From the NCBI RefSeq assembly GCF_900112475.1, contig NZ_FOLW01000003.1, positions 278,078 through 342,077 on the forward strand: a stretch of 64,000 bases of DNA, written 5' to 3'. Numbering within the stretch: the first letter of the stretch is position 1; every line of letters begins with the position of its first letter. Below, piece by piece: positions 1-9,563 of this stretch. Both the position numbers and the translations under genes were made by a program. Below the pieces are notes generated by a model, which was given only the letters and a program-made list of their open reading frames with translations, made no database searches and was not told where the DNA came from. The stretch comes from Pragia fontium DSM 5563 = ATCC 49100. Lineage in GTDB: Bacteria > Pseudomonadota > Gammaproteobacteria > Enterobacterales > Enterobacteriaceae.

Positions 1-713
1 TCACTTTGTGCGAACAGTTGGAGAAAAGCGCTGAAGCACTGCCTTACGGTTTAGCCATGTATCATCCGGAATGGCATCAAGGGGTGGTTGGCATTCTGGC
101 ATCGCGTATTAAAGAACGTTTTTATCGCCCGGTGATTGCTTTTGCGCCTGCCGGTGACGGTATTCTAAAAGGTTCTGGCCGTTCGATTGCCGGACTGCAT
201 TTGCGTGATGCCCTTGAACGTTTAGATACCATTCATCCCGGTTTAATCCTGCGTTTTGGTGGTCATGCCATGGCCGCAGGCTTGTCGATAGAAGAGTCCC
301 GCTTTGATGAATTTCAGCGCTGTTTTGCTGAACTGATTGGTGAATGGCTGGAGCCTTCCGCGCTGGAAGGGGTGATCTGGAGTGATGGTGAGCTGGAAAA
401 TGCCATGTTAACGCTGGAGACGGCGGAACAACTGCGCGACGGCGGCCCATGGGGACAGGCATTCCCTGAGCCGGTTTTTGACGGCGAGTTTAAAATTCTA
501 CAGCAGCGGCTGGTGGGCGAACGTCATCTGAAAGTGACCGTTGAACCAGTTGGCGGTGGTGCGCTGTTGGACGGTATCGCATTTAATATCGATACCACCC
601 AGTGGCCGGACGCCAGTATTAAACAGGTGACGATTGCTTATAAATTGGATATTAACGAGTTTCGCGGTAATCGAAGTGTGCAGTTGATGATTCAGCATTT
701 GTGGGCGAAGTAA
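1..713 (+). CDS. recJ: Single-stranded-DNA-specific exonuclease RecJ (3' part of gene)
   Basis: This is the C-terminal part of RecJ, the 5'-3' single-strand exonuclease used in recombination and mismatch repair. The reading frame is open from base 3, so the true start lies upstream of the window. The visible part holds the end of the DHHA1 region, with the RFGGHAMAAGLS motif around window-frame residue 85, followed by the OB-like C-terminal domain. The protein ends normally with LWAK and a TAA stop. In E. coli recJ is followed directly by prfB; here that junction is interrupted by about 17.6 kb of other genes. Confidence 0.93.
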   Translation, partial: TLCEQLEKSAEALPYGLAMYHPEWHQGVVGILASRIKERFYRPVIAFAPAGDGILKGSGRSIAGLHLRDALERLDTIHPGLILRFGGHAMAAGLSIEESRFDEFQRCFAELIGEWLEPSALEGVIWSDGELENAMLTLETAEQLRDGGPWGQAFPEPVFDGEFKILQQRLVGERHLKVTVEPVGGGALLDGIAFNIDTTQWPDASIKQVTIAYKLDINEFRGNRSVQLMIQHLWAK

Positions 714-880
714 GGTAGGTTATTTTGTTTGTAGTGGATTGATTTGGGCGTAAATTTCGGCCGTCAAAGATTCAGCGTATGGCTCAGCATGGACGTAACG
801 GCCGAGCAGGGGAGCATTAGGGCGGATGCTTGAAGGCTCCCCAGAAAAATAAACTTGAATTCTTAACTATGGTTTATATT

Positions 881-1055
881 GTCATTCCCGCATTTATACC
901 GTCATCCCGGTGAAAGCTGGAACGCGTAGCCGTAGGCGAAGCAAACATTCACATAGTGAATGGCCCGAAGGGTGAGCGAAGCGAATCATCTCGCCCTTAA
1001 GCCGAGTGCGGACATTAAGCTAAAACCTGGATTCCGGTTTTCACCGGAATGACGG
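881..1055. repeat. MITE-like repeat with imperfect terminal inverted repeats
   Basis: The 450 bp between recJ and the hydroxylase reductase holds no gene. It starts with GTCATTCCCGCATTTATACC (881-900), and the region 900-1055 has inverted ends: CGTCATCCCGGTGAAAGCTG at the left matches the reverse complement of the right end CCGGTTTTCACCGGAATGAC. Just inside the right end is a box, CTTAAGCC...TTAAGCTAAAAC, that recurs at 1083-1163 and, inverted, at 47255-47323. The layout suggests a small non-autonomous palindromic element rather than a coding remnant. Confidence 0.6.
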
Positions 1056-1082
1056 AGGGGGAAAGCTTGATTAGACCTATGT

Positions 1083-1163
1083 TGTCATTCCTGCATTTAT
1101 ACCGTCATCCCTGCGAAAGCGGGGACCTCGTTCTTAAGCCAAGCGTTGTCGTTAAGCTAAAAC
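1083..1163. repeat. Second, partial copy of the MITE-like repeat
   Basis: GTCATTCCTGCATTTATACC at 1084-1103 repeats the 881-900 segment with one base changed. It is followed by CCGTCATCCCTGCGAAAGCG and the CTTAAGCCAAGCG...TTAAGCTAAAAC box. The right inverted end is missing. The copy abuts the stop codon of the reductase gene at 1164, so it may mark the junction of the inserted catabolic cluster or form part of its transcript end. Confidence 0.5.
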
Positions 1164-2105
1164 TTATGTTAACTCAATAATCCTCCTCAACACCTTCCTC
1201 AGCACCTCAACTTCCTCCTCACTAAACTCCCCCAACACCTCATTCTGCTGTTTTGCTGCGATATCCCACAGCATCTCCGCCTGTTCAACCCCCATTGGCG
1301 TCAGGCGATAGCCATTCTCGGTATTCGCTACCATTCCTTTACGCCGTAGGTTTTCCTCGGCTTCTTCGATTTCTCTGGCTGGCATGGCGACTTCGGTTAA
1401 CAGGCGATCCATATCCAGTTCGGCATCGTTTTCCAGCACCATTAGCATCCGGGCTTCACTGGTGCGTAAACCACTGGAGAGCTGTTTCGGCTGATAGCGG
1501 GTTTGATAGCTGCGTAATGCCTGCGTGAGCAGATAAAAGACGTTATGTCGTAGCCGTCCCTGCATATTGCTGGACGTGGCGCAGCACTGCTCCTTTTTTT
1601 GGAGCCGTGGGTAGGGCAGCACCATGGAATAAGCACCCTGATGGTAAAGCAGTGGCGCGCGGCCACAGTCATCGAATGCCACCACTTTGCCGATCATGAT
1701 CCAGTGATCGCCGCCGTCCACCTGCTGATATTGCTCGCATTGGAAACGCGCTGCACAATCATTGAGTAATGGCGCGCCACCCAATCCACATTCATGGATA
1801 ACACCGGCAAACTTATCTTCCTGAGCACGGGCAAACTGGTTCGACAGGTTTATTTGGTCGGCGGCCAGTACGTTAATCGCAAAGTGGCTGGCCTGCTCAA
1901 AGGTACTGTAGCTGGCGGAGCGTTTATCGATACTCCATAACACCAGCGGTGGATCTAACGAGACGGAGTTAAAACTGTTCGCCGTTACGCCAACTTTATT
2001 ACCGTCAGGCAGAGCGGCGGTAACAATGGTAATTCCGGTGGCAAAGTTGCCTAATGCGCGCCGAAAGGCGCGTGGATCCAGTGCGTCATCAATATGAGCG
2101 GTCAT
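1164..2105 (-). CDS. 4-hydroxyphenylacetate 3-hydroxylase, reductase component (C1-type flavin reductase with MarR-like tail)
   Basis: Residues 1-165 form a flavin reductase domain of the HpaC/ActVB type (RRALGNFATGITIVTA start, GVTANSF and SVSLDPPLVLW motifs). Residues about 185-313 form a separate MarR-like winged-helix region (SGLRTSEARMLMVL, LRRKGMV, YRLTPMG). This two-domain layout at 313 residues is that of the Acinetobacter baumannii C1 component, an NADH:FMN reductase whose MarR-like tail senses 4-hydroxyphenylacetate; E. coli HpaC (about 170 residues) lacks the tail. It would supply FMNH2 to the oxygenase encoded 17 bp upstream. It is the last gene of the minus-strand hpa cluster. 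A role as a DNA-binding regulator is less likely, given the conserved fusion. Confidence 0.88.
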   Translation of the reverse strand: MTAHIDDALDPRAFRRALGNFATGITIVTAALPDGNKVGVTANSFNSVSLDPPLVLWSIDKRSASYSTFEQASHFAINVLAADQINLSNQFARAQEDKFAGVIHECGLGGAPLLNDCAARFQCEQYQQVDGGDHWIMIGKVVAFDDCGRAPLLYHQGAYSMVLPYPRLQKKEQCCATSSNMQGRLRHNVFYLLTQALRSYQTRYQPKQLSSGLRTSEARMLMVLENDAELDMDRLLTEVAMPAREIEEAEENLRRKGMVANTENGYRLTPMGVEQAEMLWDIAAKQQNEVLGEFSEEEVEVLRKVLRRIIELT

Positions 2106-2122
2106 CTGTTGAAGTTCCTTAA

Positions 2123-3292
2123 TTAAACCATGGTTGGATCGGGTTCAAGACCCATTAGTTCACGGCCGAGAATTTGCGCGCATACGTCATAATCGGTGTA
2201 GGCGTGGGCAGCGGTCATGTGGGCATCGCGGAACAGGCGTTGAATTTCATTATGTTCCATCCAACTGGTGGCACCGGCTGCACTAAACAAACGATCGACA
2301 GCGGCCACGCACATTTTCACTGCATAAGCCTGATTGGTACGCCAGTTGGTCAGCGTGGCGCGAGTGGGATACTGACGACGACGACCGTATTCAGCATGTT
2401 CTTGCCAGGTTTTTTCCAGAAAAGCGCGTGCAGCGGAGATTTGTTGCGTCGACTCTGCAAGGCGCATCAGCGCCGGCGTTGCTGCGCCCACATTGGCACC
2501 GGTATAAGCCCGCACTCGGTTTTTGGTTTTTTCTTTAAACGCCACCAGCATACGTTCAGCAACGCCAAGGCTAATTGCGGCGAACCCGCAGGCGAAGTAT
2601 GGGCGATAAGGGGTAGAGAAAATATCGCTGTTTGGATAGAGGCCAAAACCACTGGAGCGGCCTTCCATCATATTCTGTGCCGCTTCAATACGATGATTAG
2701 GGATAAAGGCTTCCTTCAGCACCAGTGTTTTAGAACCGCTGCTGCGCATGCCTACGGCGTACCAGTCATCGCGGATTTCATAATCGCTACGGGGAACTAC
2801 GCCAAAACTGTAAATCAGTTCGCCTTTATCATTGGCCCGGCGCATGCCGACAATGGCCCAGTCAGCATGATCGCAGCCGCTGCTCCAGCCCATTTCACCG
2901 CTCAGATAAACCCCACCGTCACCTTCTCGGATGGTGCTAAAAGGCGCGATACTGCTGCTGGCGGTGGCATCGGGATCTTGTCCCCAGATTTCATCCTGTA
3001 ACTTTTGCGAGAACATGGCGAGCTGATGGCTATGGGTACAGAGTAGGCTGAACGCCCAAGCGGTGCCGCCGCAGGCACCGGCCAGCGCGGCGACACAGTC
3101 GGTAAATTCCGGTAGAGAGATTTCCAGTCCGCCATACTTTTTCGGCTGAAAGGCACGGTGCAGACCGATATCTTTCAGCAGCTTGATATTCTCATCGGGT
3201 ACTTTTCTCTCCAGTTCAGCACGACCGGCGTTGGCTGCAATATCCGGCAGGATGGATTGTAATTTGTCGAGCATCGGGTTGGTTTTGGTCAT
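2123..3292 (-). CDS. 4-hydroxyphenylacetate 3-hydroxylase, oxygenase component (C2-type, acyl-CoA dehydrogenase fold)
   Basis: This 389-residue protein has the acyl-CoA-dehydrogenase fold of group D flavin monooxygenases. Segments such as VPDENIKLLKDIGLHRAFQPK, YGGLE, GWSSGCDHA, YRPYFA and the C-terminal HAYTDYDVCAQILGREL closely resemble the Acinetobacter HPAH C2 oxygenase as I recall it. C2 hydroxylates 4-hydroxyphenylacetate to homoprotocatechuate using FMNH2 and O2, the first step of the pathway encoded upstream. It is not related to the larger E. coli HpaB. A GGAGG ribosome site precedes the ATG. The reductase partner follows after 17 bp. A 178 bp gap separates it from hpaA, so the pair may have its own promoter. 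Confidence 0.9.
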   Translation of the reverse strand: MTKTNPMLDKLQSILPDIAANAGRAELERKVPDENIKLLKDIGLHRAFQPKKYGGLEISLPEFTDCVAALAGACGGTAWAFSLLCTHSHQLAMFSQKLQDEIWGQDPDATASSSIAPFSTIREGDGGVYLSGEMGWSSGCDHADWAIVGMRRANDKGELIYSFGVVPRSDYEIRDDWYAVGMRSSGSKTLVLKEAFIPNHRIEAAQNMMEGRSSGFGLYPNSDIFSTPYRPYFACGFAAISLGVAERMLVAFKEKTKNRVRAYTGANVGAATPALMRLAESTQQISAARAFLEKTWQEHAEYGRRRQYPTRATLTNWRTNQAYAVKMCVAAVDRLFSAAGATSWMEHNEIQRLFRDAHMTAAHAYTDYDVCAQILGRELMGLEPDPTMV

Positions 3293-3470
3293 TATCGATT
3301 GCCTCCATAGTGCATGATTACGCGGCGACTCAGTGTTTATTGCTGTACGATTGATTAACTGAGAATGTTATTTAATTGTTTAATTTTTGTTTGTTTATTG
3401 AAGCAATTAATCTGCGAACAAAGAAGACACTTTCGAGGCAATGATGGGTACTTTTCATGGGCTGACAGGA

Positions 3471-4403
3471 TTAACTACCGGGTTTAGCCGCGGCATTGAT
3501 TAGCTGAGCCTGTGCTAACCGGTAATTGGTTGGTGAACTGCCGGTCATACGACTAAAGAAGCGGGCAAAATAGGCAGGATCTTTAAAACCAAGTTGATAG
3601 GCGATGATATGGATGGAATCACTGGAAAACAGCAAACGGCGTTTGGCCTCGCTCACCAGACGTTCAAAGATTAATCGCTTAGGCGGAAGGTTAGAAAACC
3701 GACGGCATAGATCGTTGAGGCGAGATTCGGTAATGCCAATCATCTCGGCATAGTTCGGTACGGTATAGTGCTCACGATAATGCTGACTAATCAGTAAGTT
3801 AAAACGCTGAAACAGCTTGATATTGCCTTTTACGCTACAGACTGATGATTCCAATTCTTCGATATTGCGCAATAGCTGAATAAACAGGGCTTGGGATAGC
3901 AGCGTCAGCGTTTCTTGATGCAGCGTATTTTTACTCTGAAACTCACTGGCGATCATCTGCCAGTAGGTTCTGATGGTGGTTAATTCTGCCTCATGTCCGG
4001 ACAGCGACTGACAAATGGCCGGTAGATTTAGCGCGCCCTGATTTCCGGGATAGCACTTTTCCAACAGCGGCCAGACTAACTCCTGACGCAGGGTCAGGAC
4101 GTGGCCATCGCTATCGGATTTGGTATTAAAAGCATGGGGAATGGAGGGCGGCGTGATGATAAACAGCGGGGCGTGAACCGAATAATGCTGATCGTCGAGC
4201 TGCAACTCAATTTGTCCGCTGTCGAGAAAGTGGATCTGAAAATAGCAGTCGTGCCAGTGAACCTGCATATCCCGTCCGAAAAACTCGGCTAAACGCGCAA
4301 AAGATTCATAGTGAACATCGCGCGACTCGTAACGGGCGTCGTACACTTTGCTGATATCAATATTGGGTATAAACGACGATGAATGATGTTGTCTGTCATG
4401 CAT
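3471..4403 (-). CDS. hpaA: HpaA, AraC-family activator of the 4-hydroxyphenylacetate hydroxylase genes
   Basis: The protein has 310 residues, with an N-terminal cupin-like ligand domain (VHWHDCYFQIHFLDSGQIEL, residues about 52-75) and a C-terminal AraC/XylS double helix-turn-helix (ESRLNDLCRRFSNLPPKRLI, then YQLGFKDPAYFARFFSRMTG). In E. coli HpaA binds 4-hydroxyphenylacetate and activates hpaBC. Here it lies directly upstream of the C1/C2-type hydroxylase on the same strand, which suggests that the same regulator now controls an unrelated enzyme. It is 69 bp downstream of hpaX, the same order as in E. coli. Confidence 0.88.
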   Translation of the reverse strand: MHDRQHHSSSFIPNIDISKVYDARYESRDVHYESFARLAEFFGRDMQVHWHDCYFQIHFLDSGQIELQLDDQHYSVHAPLFIITPPSIPHAFNTKSDSDGHVLTLRQELVWPLLEKCYPGNQGALNLPAICQSLSGHEAELTTIRTYWQMIASEFQSKNTLHQETLTLLSQALFIQLLRNIEELESSVCSVKGNIKLFQRFNLLISQHYREHYTVPNYAEMIGITESRLNDLCRRFSNLPPKRLIFERLVSEAKRRLLFSSDSIHIIAYQLGFKDPAYFARFFSRMTGSSPTNYRLAQAQLINAAAKPGS

Positions 4404-4472
4404 AAATGTTTACCTGATATCTCCGATAGTCGATAAGGGGCAGAATGAATTCAGCCCTTATCGATAAAAAGA

Positions 4473-5858
4473 TTACGGCGTTGCGCGCGGTCTGGAGTGC
4501 TGCATAGGAATAAACCAAATAATAATGGCGCCAACAATCAATAGTCCGGCGACAAAATAGAGCCCGGCGGAGAAGCTACCGGTGCTGTCTTTCAGCATAC
4601 CGATCAGTAATGGACTCACGGCCGAACCAATATTGCCGGTGGCGTTGATCACGGCGATGCCGACTGCCCGGGCTTGTAAACTGATGGACTGGTCGGGGGT
4701 TGTCCAGAAGATTGCCATGGCAGTAAAGGAGCCAACGGAAGCCATAATGATGCCCAATAGCTGTATCAGCGGATGGCTGGTCAGGGAGGCGAGTATCCAG
4801 CCAAAGGCGGCAAACAGATAGGGCAGTACCGTATGTACTTTACGTTCCTGTAGGCGATCTGAGCGCTTGCTCCACCACAACATACCGGCAATGGTACAGA
4901 ACTGTGGAATGGCGGTGAGAACGCCAATCATAATATTGCTACTACCCTGATTGAAGCTCTGCATAATTTGCGGCGTCCAGATATTAATCGCACTCAGGGT
5001 ATTGGTCAGGCAGAAGTAGGCCAGGGTATACATCAGAACAACCGGCGATAATATCTCGCGCCACAGGCTTTTTTGCTTAATGGCATCATAGCTGCTCGGG
5101 CCTTCGGGCTGAATCAACGTCAGGCGATCTGCTTCCATCATGTCATTCAGACAGGCTTTATCTTCATCGGTTAACCATTTGGCTTTTTGCGGCGTATCAT
5201 CTAAATAGAACCACACCACAACGCCTAATAGCACCGACGGGAAGCCTTCCAACAGGAATAGCCACTGCCAGCCTTTTAACGCTAATACTCCATCAAGGGA
5301 CAGAATATAGCCGGAGGCCAGTGAACCGAAGGCCATGGTGACCGGCATCGCAATCATAAACAGGGCGTTGGCTCTGGCGCGAAAGAAAGCAGGAAACCAA
5401 TAGGTTAAATACACCAGAATACCCGGTAGAAAACCGGCTTCCGTAATACCGACCAGCATACGCAGGATATACAAACTGGTTGGCCCAGTAGCAAACATGG
5501 TGGCGGTAGAAGCTAAGCCCCATAATACCATGATGGTGGCTATCCAGCGTCGGGCGCCGACCTTACTTAACATCACGTTACTGGGAATACCAAAAATCAC
5601 ATAAGTGACATAAAACAGGGTGGCGGCCAGCCCAAACATGGTGGAGGTTAATCCTAAATCTTTACCCATGGTTAGCCCGGCAAAGCCGATATTGATTCGA
5701 TCCAGAAATGAGAAAATAAACAGCACGAACAGAAAGATAATTACCCGACGAAACAGCTTTTTAATCACCGCTTGTTGCTGTGGCGTGTGGGTTTTATGTT
5801 GCATGGCCGGGGAACCATCGCCTCCGGCGGTATTGGGCAGAGATTGAGTATTATTCAT
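4473..5858 (-). CDS. hpaX: HpaX, 4-hydroxyphenylacetate permease (MFS)
   Basis: This is a 12-helix major facilitator of the anion:cation symporter family. After a hydrophilic N-terminus the protein runs FLFVLFIFSFLDRINIGFAG, the typical first helix, and continues close to E. coli HpaX throughout (GITEAGFLPGILVYLTYWFP, GWQWLFLLEGFPSVLLGV). I chose the ATG at 5858, which gives 461 residues against 458 in E. coli. The frame is open back to a GTG at 5906, but that GTG overlaps an AAGGAG and leaves no spacer. It imports 4-hydroxyphenylacetate (and perhaps 3-hydroxyphenylacetate) across the inner membrane. It sits between hpaI and hpaA as in E. coli. Confidence 0.9.
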   Translation of the reverse strand: MNNTQSLPNTAGGDGSPAMQHKTHTPQQQAVIKKLFRRVIIFLFVLFIFSFLDRINIGFAGLTMGKDLGLTSTMFGLAATLFYVTYVIFGIPSNVMLSKVGARRWIATIMVLWGLASTATMFATGPTSLYILRMLVGITEAGFLPGILVYLTYWFPAFFRARANALFMIAMPVTMAFGSLASGYILSLDGVLALKGWQWLFLLEGFPSVLLGVVVWFYLDDTPQKAKWLTDEDKACLNDMMEADRLTLIQPEGPSSYDAIKQKSLWREILSPVVLMYTLAYFCLTNTLSAINIWTPQIMQSFNQGSSNIMIGVLTAIPQFCTIAGMLWWSKRSDRLQERKVHTVLPYLFAAFGWILASLTSHPLIQLLGIIMASVGSFTAMAIFWTTPDQSISLQARAVGIAVINATGNIGSAVSPLLIGMLKDSTGSFSAGLYFVAGLLIVGAIIIWFIPMQHSRPRATP

Positions 5859-6011
5859 AGGCTTTTTTGGAAGTATCAGCCTGCCGGAGGCAAAGCGATA
5901 CTCCACTCCTTATAATCAGTGTTATTGCCGTTAATAATTAAAGCGATCAATGCAGCCGTAATGATGAGCTCTGCATTAGCCTGCCTTCACATGTCTCAAT
6001 AAACAGGGCGG

Positions 6012-6836
6012 CTAATACACCGCATTCTTATCGTTGATTTCTCGTTGGTCATAAGCTGCATCATGGGTTGAAGGGCGAAATTGTTTCGCCAATGATTCAG
6101 CGGCTTTGCTGAGCAGGGTGGTATCGACACCAACCGCCACAAATAGTGCACCTAAGGATAAATAGTGATGGGCCATGTCTGTGGCGGCCATCAAGATGCC
6201 GGGGGCTTTATTGGCTGCCACAATTTGGGCCATGGCATGTTCAATGGCCTGTCTGACTTCTGGGTGATTGGGTTGGCCGGGGAAACCCATATCGGCGGAC
6301 AGATCCGCCGGACCGATAAATACCCCATCAATCCCCTCAACCTTAAGAATCTCTGGCAGGTTAACTAACCCACGGTGAGTTTCAATTTGCACCAGTACGC
6401 ACATTTGCGCGTCGGCCTGAGCCAGATAATCTTCCACCCGGTTCCAGCGCGATGCTCGGGCTAAGGCACTGCCAACGCCGCGAATACCGTTAGGGGGATA
6501 GCGGGTTGAGCGCACGGCGATATCGGCTTCCTCGGCAGTTTGCACCATGGGTAACAAGACGGTTTGCGCGCCGATATCCAGAATTTGCTTTACCCGCACC
6601 GGATCGTTCCACGGTGGCCGAACCACCGCCTGTGATGGGTAAGGAGCGATAGCCTGCAACTGGCCTAAAATAGTTTGTAGCTCGTTGGGCGCATGCTCCC
6701 CATCAATTAGCAGCCAGTCAAAGCCTGCTCCGGCCAGTAGCTCGGCGCTGTAAGGGCTAGACAGACCCAGCCATAAACCGATTTGCGGCCGCTTTTCTGC
6801 CAGTGCGCGTTTAAAATGGTTAACGGGCATTTGCAT
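6012..6836 (-). CDS. hpaI: HpaI, 4-hydroxy-2-oxoheptanedioate aldolase
   Basis: This is a class II pyruvate aldolase that splits 4-hydroxy-2-oxoheptanedioate into pyruvate and succinic semialdehyde, the last carbon-cutting step of HPA breakdown. Family motifs are [19 protein letters not shown] near the N-terminus, [30 protein letters not shown], the metal ligand segment VQIETHRG and [10 protein letters not shown]. The ATG at 6836 has AAGGAG six to seven bases upstream and gives 274 residues, close to E. coli. The open frame extends to 6944, but that part overlaps hpaH and is unlike the family. It starts 10 bp after hpaH. Confidence 0.95.
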   Translation of the reverse strand: MQMPVNHFKRALAEKRPQIGLWLGLSSPYSAELLAGAGFDWLLIDGEHAPNELQTILGQLQAIAPYPSQAVVRPPWNDPVRVKQILDIGAQTVLLPMVQTAEEADIAVRSTRYPPNGIRGVGSALARASRWNRVEDYLAQADAQMCVLVQIETHRGLVNLPEILKVEGIDGVFIGPADLSADMGFPGQPNHPEVRQAIEHAMAQIVAANKAPGILMAATDMAHHYLSLGALFVAVGVDTTLLSKAAESLAKQFRPSTHDAAYDQREINDKNAVY

Positions 6837-6846
6837 GATGTTCTCC

Positions 6847-7650
6847 TTAGACAAACCGGCAGCTGATGGAGCCCATAGGGCCGTAGTCGACGTGGAAGGT
6901 GTCACCGGCTCTGGCGGGAACCGGGCGGGTAAAGGAGCCGCCAAGGATTACCTGACCCGCTTCTAGCTGTACGCCGTGTGGGAAGAGCTTATTGGCCAGC
7001 CATGCCACGCCGTTCGCCGGATGATTAAGCACCGCGGCCGCCACGCCGGATTCTTCAATCACGCCGTTGCGATAAAGCAGCGCACTGATCCAACGCAGAT
7101 CCAGCGCATCAGGCTTAATCGGACGCCCTCCCATAATCACACCGGCATTGGCGGCATTATCAGAAATAGTGTCGAAGACTTTGCGCGGGCGCTGGCTATC
7201 CGGGTCGATGTTGTGGCAGCGAGCATCGATGATTTCCAGCGCGGGAATAATGTAATCCGTGGCGTTATACACATCGAACAGCGTGCAGTTTGGCCCGCTT
7301 AGGGGCTTGGCCAGAATAAAGGCCAGCTCGACTTCGATACGCGGCACGATAAAACGATCGGCGGGAATATCGCTGCCATCGTCGAAAAACATATCGTCCA
7401 GTAGGGCGCCGTAGTCCGGCTCGCTAATTTGCGAACTGTACTGCATGGCTTTCGAGGTCAGGCCGATTTTATGGCCTTTGAGCTTGCGGCCTTCTTCTAT
7501 TTTCATCGCTACCCACGTTCTTTGGATAGCGTAAGCATCCTCCAGCGTAATGTCTGGGTTTTGCAAAGAGATCTGTCGGATCTGCTGTCGCTGCTGCTCA
7601 GCTTGATTTAATTGCTGAGCCATGTGCTTAATGGTTTCTTGAGTTAACAT
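6847..7650 (-). CDS. hpaH: HpaH, 2-oxo-hept-4-ene-1,7-dioate hydratase
   Basis: The 267-residue protein belongs to the hydratase/decarboxylase family with MhpD and DmpE. Visible family segments are [33 protein letters not shown], the acidic metal-binding strand [11 protein letters not shown] (around residue 105) and [22 protein letters not shown] sequence near the end. It adds water to 2-oxo-hept-4-ene-1,7-dioate, producing the substrate of HpaI, which follows after 10 bp. Its start overlaps the stop of the upstream aldehyde dehydrogenase gene by 7 bp, so the genes are likely translated as one message. Confidence 0.94.
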   Translation of the reverse strand: MLTQETIKHMAQQLNQAEQQRQQIRQISLQNPDITLEDAYAIQRTWVAMKIEEGRKLKGHKIGLTSKAMQYSSQISEPDYGALLDDMFFDDGSDIPADRFIVPRIEVELAFILAKPLSGPNCTLFDVYNATDYIIPALEIIDARCHNIDPDSQRPRKVFDTISDNAANAGVIMGGRPIKPDALDLRWISALLYRNGVIEESGVAAAVLNHPANGVAWLANKLFPHGVQLEAGQVILGGSFTRPVPARAGDTFHVDYGPMGSISCRFV

Positions 7651-9113
7651 ACTGATTTCCCGTTCAGATCCAGTCCGCCGAAACAGAGATATTTAATCTC
7701 CATATAGTCTTCAATGCCGTAGCGGGAGCCTTCACGCCCCAGCCCGGACTGTTTTATGCCGCCAAAAGGGGCGGATTCGTTTGAAATAATGCCTTCGTTA
7801 ATTCCGACCATGCCGCATTCCAGCGCTTCCGCAACGCGGTGAATACGGCCGATGTCCCGTGAGTAAAAGTAGGCGGCCAGACCCGACTCGGTTTGATTAG
7901 CCAGCGCGATGGCCTGTTCTTCGGTATGGAAACGGATTAAGGGCGCTACCGGGCCAAAGGTCTCTTCATTGGCAATCAACATGTTCTCAGTCACCTCAGT
8001 CAGCACAGTGGGCTGAAAAAACAGGCCACCCCGAGGGTGTGGTTCACCCCCGGTAAGTACCTTGGCGCCATGTTGTTTGGCATTGTCGATATGAGACCGG
8101 GTTTTGGCCACGGCAGCAGCGTTGATTAAGGGGCCTTGCTGAAAGTCACCTTCCTGAGCTGGGCCAACCTGTAAAGCGGCTACCGCAGCGGCCAGCTTTT
8201 GACTAAAGGTGTCGTATACTGAGTCTTGAACCAATAATCGATTGGCGCAGACGCAGGTTTGACCGCTGTTGCGAAATTTGGCCGCCAGCGCGCCGCTTAT
8301 TGCGGCATCCAGATCGGCATCATCGAAGACGATAAATGGCGCATTGCCCCCCAGCTCCAGCGACATTTTTTTCACCGTCGCGGCACACTGAGCCATCAGT
8401 AATTTGCCAACGTGGGTCGAGCCGGTGAAAGACAGCTTACGCACCGTCGGGCTTTGGGTTAAGGCTCTGCCAATGGCGACGGCATCGGTGCCGGTCACCA
8501 CGTTAAATACCCCTGCGGGAATCCCCGCCTGCTGAGCCAGCGCCGCCAGCGCTAAGGCGGATAATGGCGTTTCCGGCGCAGGTTTGAGTACCACGGTACA
8601 GCCAGCCGCCAGCGCTGGTGCGACTTTGCGGGTAATCATGGCATTGGGGAAATTCCACGGTGTAATGGCGGCGACAACACCGATCGGTTGTTTAATGGTG
8701 GTGATGCGTCGACCGGGCAGGGGAGAAGGAATGGTTTCGCCGTAGGTGCGTTTACCTTCTTCCGCAAACCATTCAATAAAGCTGGAGCCATACAGGATCT
8801 CTCCGAGAGATTCCGCCATCGGTTTGCCCTGTTCCAAACTGAGTAATTCCGCCAGCGGTTCCTGATGGCTAACGATCAACTGATACCACTGCTGTAGATA
8901 TTGGCTACGTTGTTTAGCCGTTAACTGACGCCAGCTGGGCAGTGCCTGCTGAGCGGCCTGTATCGCGTCCAGCGTTTCTGCTTCGCCAAGATCGCTCACG
9001 TGGGCAATGGTGGTACCGTTAGCCGGGTTATTTACCGCAAAGGTGGTGTTATTGTGGGCATCGATCCACTGGCCGTTAATAAACGCCTGGCGATAGATGA
9101 GATTCGACAGCAT
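7644..9113 (-). CDS. Succinic-semialdehyde-dehydrogenase-like enzyme (GabD/Sad family) inside the hpa operon
   Basis: This is an NAD(P)-dependent aldehyde dehydrogenase of 489 residues. It shows the cofactor and catalytic motifs [48 protein letters not shown] (catalytic Glu) and [11 protein letters not shown] (catalytic Cys near residue 288). It resembles GabD-type enzymes more than the neighbouring HpaE. Succinic semialdehyde is a product of HpaI, so an embedded enzyme making succinate would finish the pathway inside the operon. The core E. coli hpa operon (hpaGEDFHI) lacks this gene, and the task falls to Sad or GabD elsewhere. Its ATG overlaps the hpaF stop by one base. Substrate is inferred from context. 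Confidence 0.82.
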   Translation of the reverse strand: MLSNLIYRQAFINGQWIDAHNNTTFAVNNPANGTTIAHVSDLGEAETLDAIQAAQQALPSWRQLTAKQRSQYLQQWYQLIVSHQEPLAELLSLEQGKPMAESLGEILYGSSFIEWFAEEGKRTYGETIPSPLPGRRITTIKQPIGVVAAITPWNFPNAMITRKVAPALAAGCTVVLKPAPETPLSALALAALAQQAGIPAGVFNVVTGTDAVAIGRALTQSPTVRKLSFTGSTHVGKLLMAQCAATVKKMSLELGGNAPFIVFDDADLDAAISGALAAKFRNSGQTCVCANRLLVQDSVYDTFSQKLAAAVAALQVGPAQEGDFQQGPLINAAAVAKTRSHIDNAKQHGAKVLTGGEPHPRGGLFFQPTVLTEVTENMLIANEETFGPVAPLIRFHTEEQAIALANQTESGLAAYFYSRDIGRIHRVAEALECGMVGINEGIISNESAPFGGIKQSGLGREGSRYGIEDYMEIKYLCFGGLDLNGKSVC

Positions 9114-9505
9114 TATTTGGCCCCCTGATTGAAAAGGGCGTGAACGTTGTTCTGCTTAAAGTTAAGTTCGGCATCCAGTTCCACCATTTCAAATGAGAGA
9201 GCCAGATAACGCTGCGCCATTAGCGGTGCAAAGTGCTGTTGAATCAGGGAAAATAGCGACTCTGCCACTTGCTTTCGACTCTCCTGACTGCGCCCATGAC
9301 CGATTTTTAATGTCATATGGATAAAGGCATAGTCGTGAGCGCCATCGGCCATTTGCCAGGTATCTAACCAGATAGCACGACTGCGGATCCCCGCCAGCGG
9401 GAAAATCCCAGTTGAGGCTAAATGTTGGTTAACCTTGGCGAACAGTGCAGGCAACTGGGCTTGATCACGGATGTTGTCTGTACATTCAGCATAAAAATGT
9501 GGCAT
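9113..9505 (-). CDS. hpaF: HpaF, 5-carboxymethyl-2-hydroxymuconate delta-isomerase
   Basis: This small tautomerase-superfamily enzyme (130 residues) starts with MPHFYAECTDNIR; Pro2 is the expected catalytic base exposed after removal of Met. The internal segment HMTLKIGHGRSQESRKQVAESL matches the CHMI family. It isomerises 5-carboxymethyl-2-hydroxymuconate in the HPA meta pathway. The ATG at 9505 has GGAGG six bases upstream; the open frame runs to 9640, but the extra part is unlike the family and overlaps hpaD. Its stop shares one base with the start of the next gene (TAATG). Confidence 0.93.
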   Translation of the reverse strand: MPHFYAECTDNIRDQAQLPALFAKVNQHLASTGIFPLAGIRSRAIWLDTWQMADGAHDYAFIHMTLKIGHGRSQESRKQVAESLFSLIQQHFAPLMAQRYLALSFEMVELDAELNFKQNNVHALFNQGAK

Positions 9506-9563
9506 ATCGCCTCCGGTTGTTGCGGTGTGGTCACAGTGAAGAGCTGCGGCACACCGGGCTAAA

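Noticed and set aside
1164..2105. MarR-family regulator as the main function of the C1 gene
   Set aside because: The N-terminal half is a complete flavin reductase and the fused layout is known from the HPA hydroxylase reductase.
2174..3001. 275-codon plus-strand frame opposite the C2 oxygenase gene
   Set aside because: Shadow of a well-supported gene on the other strand; no family features.
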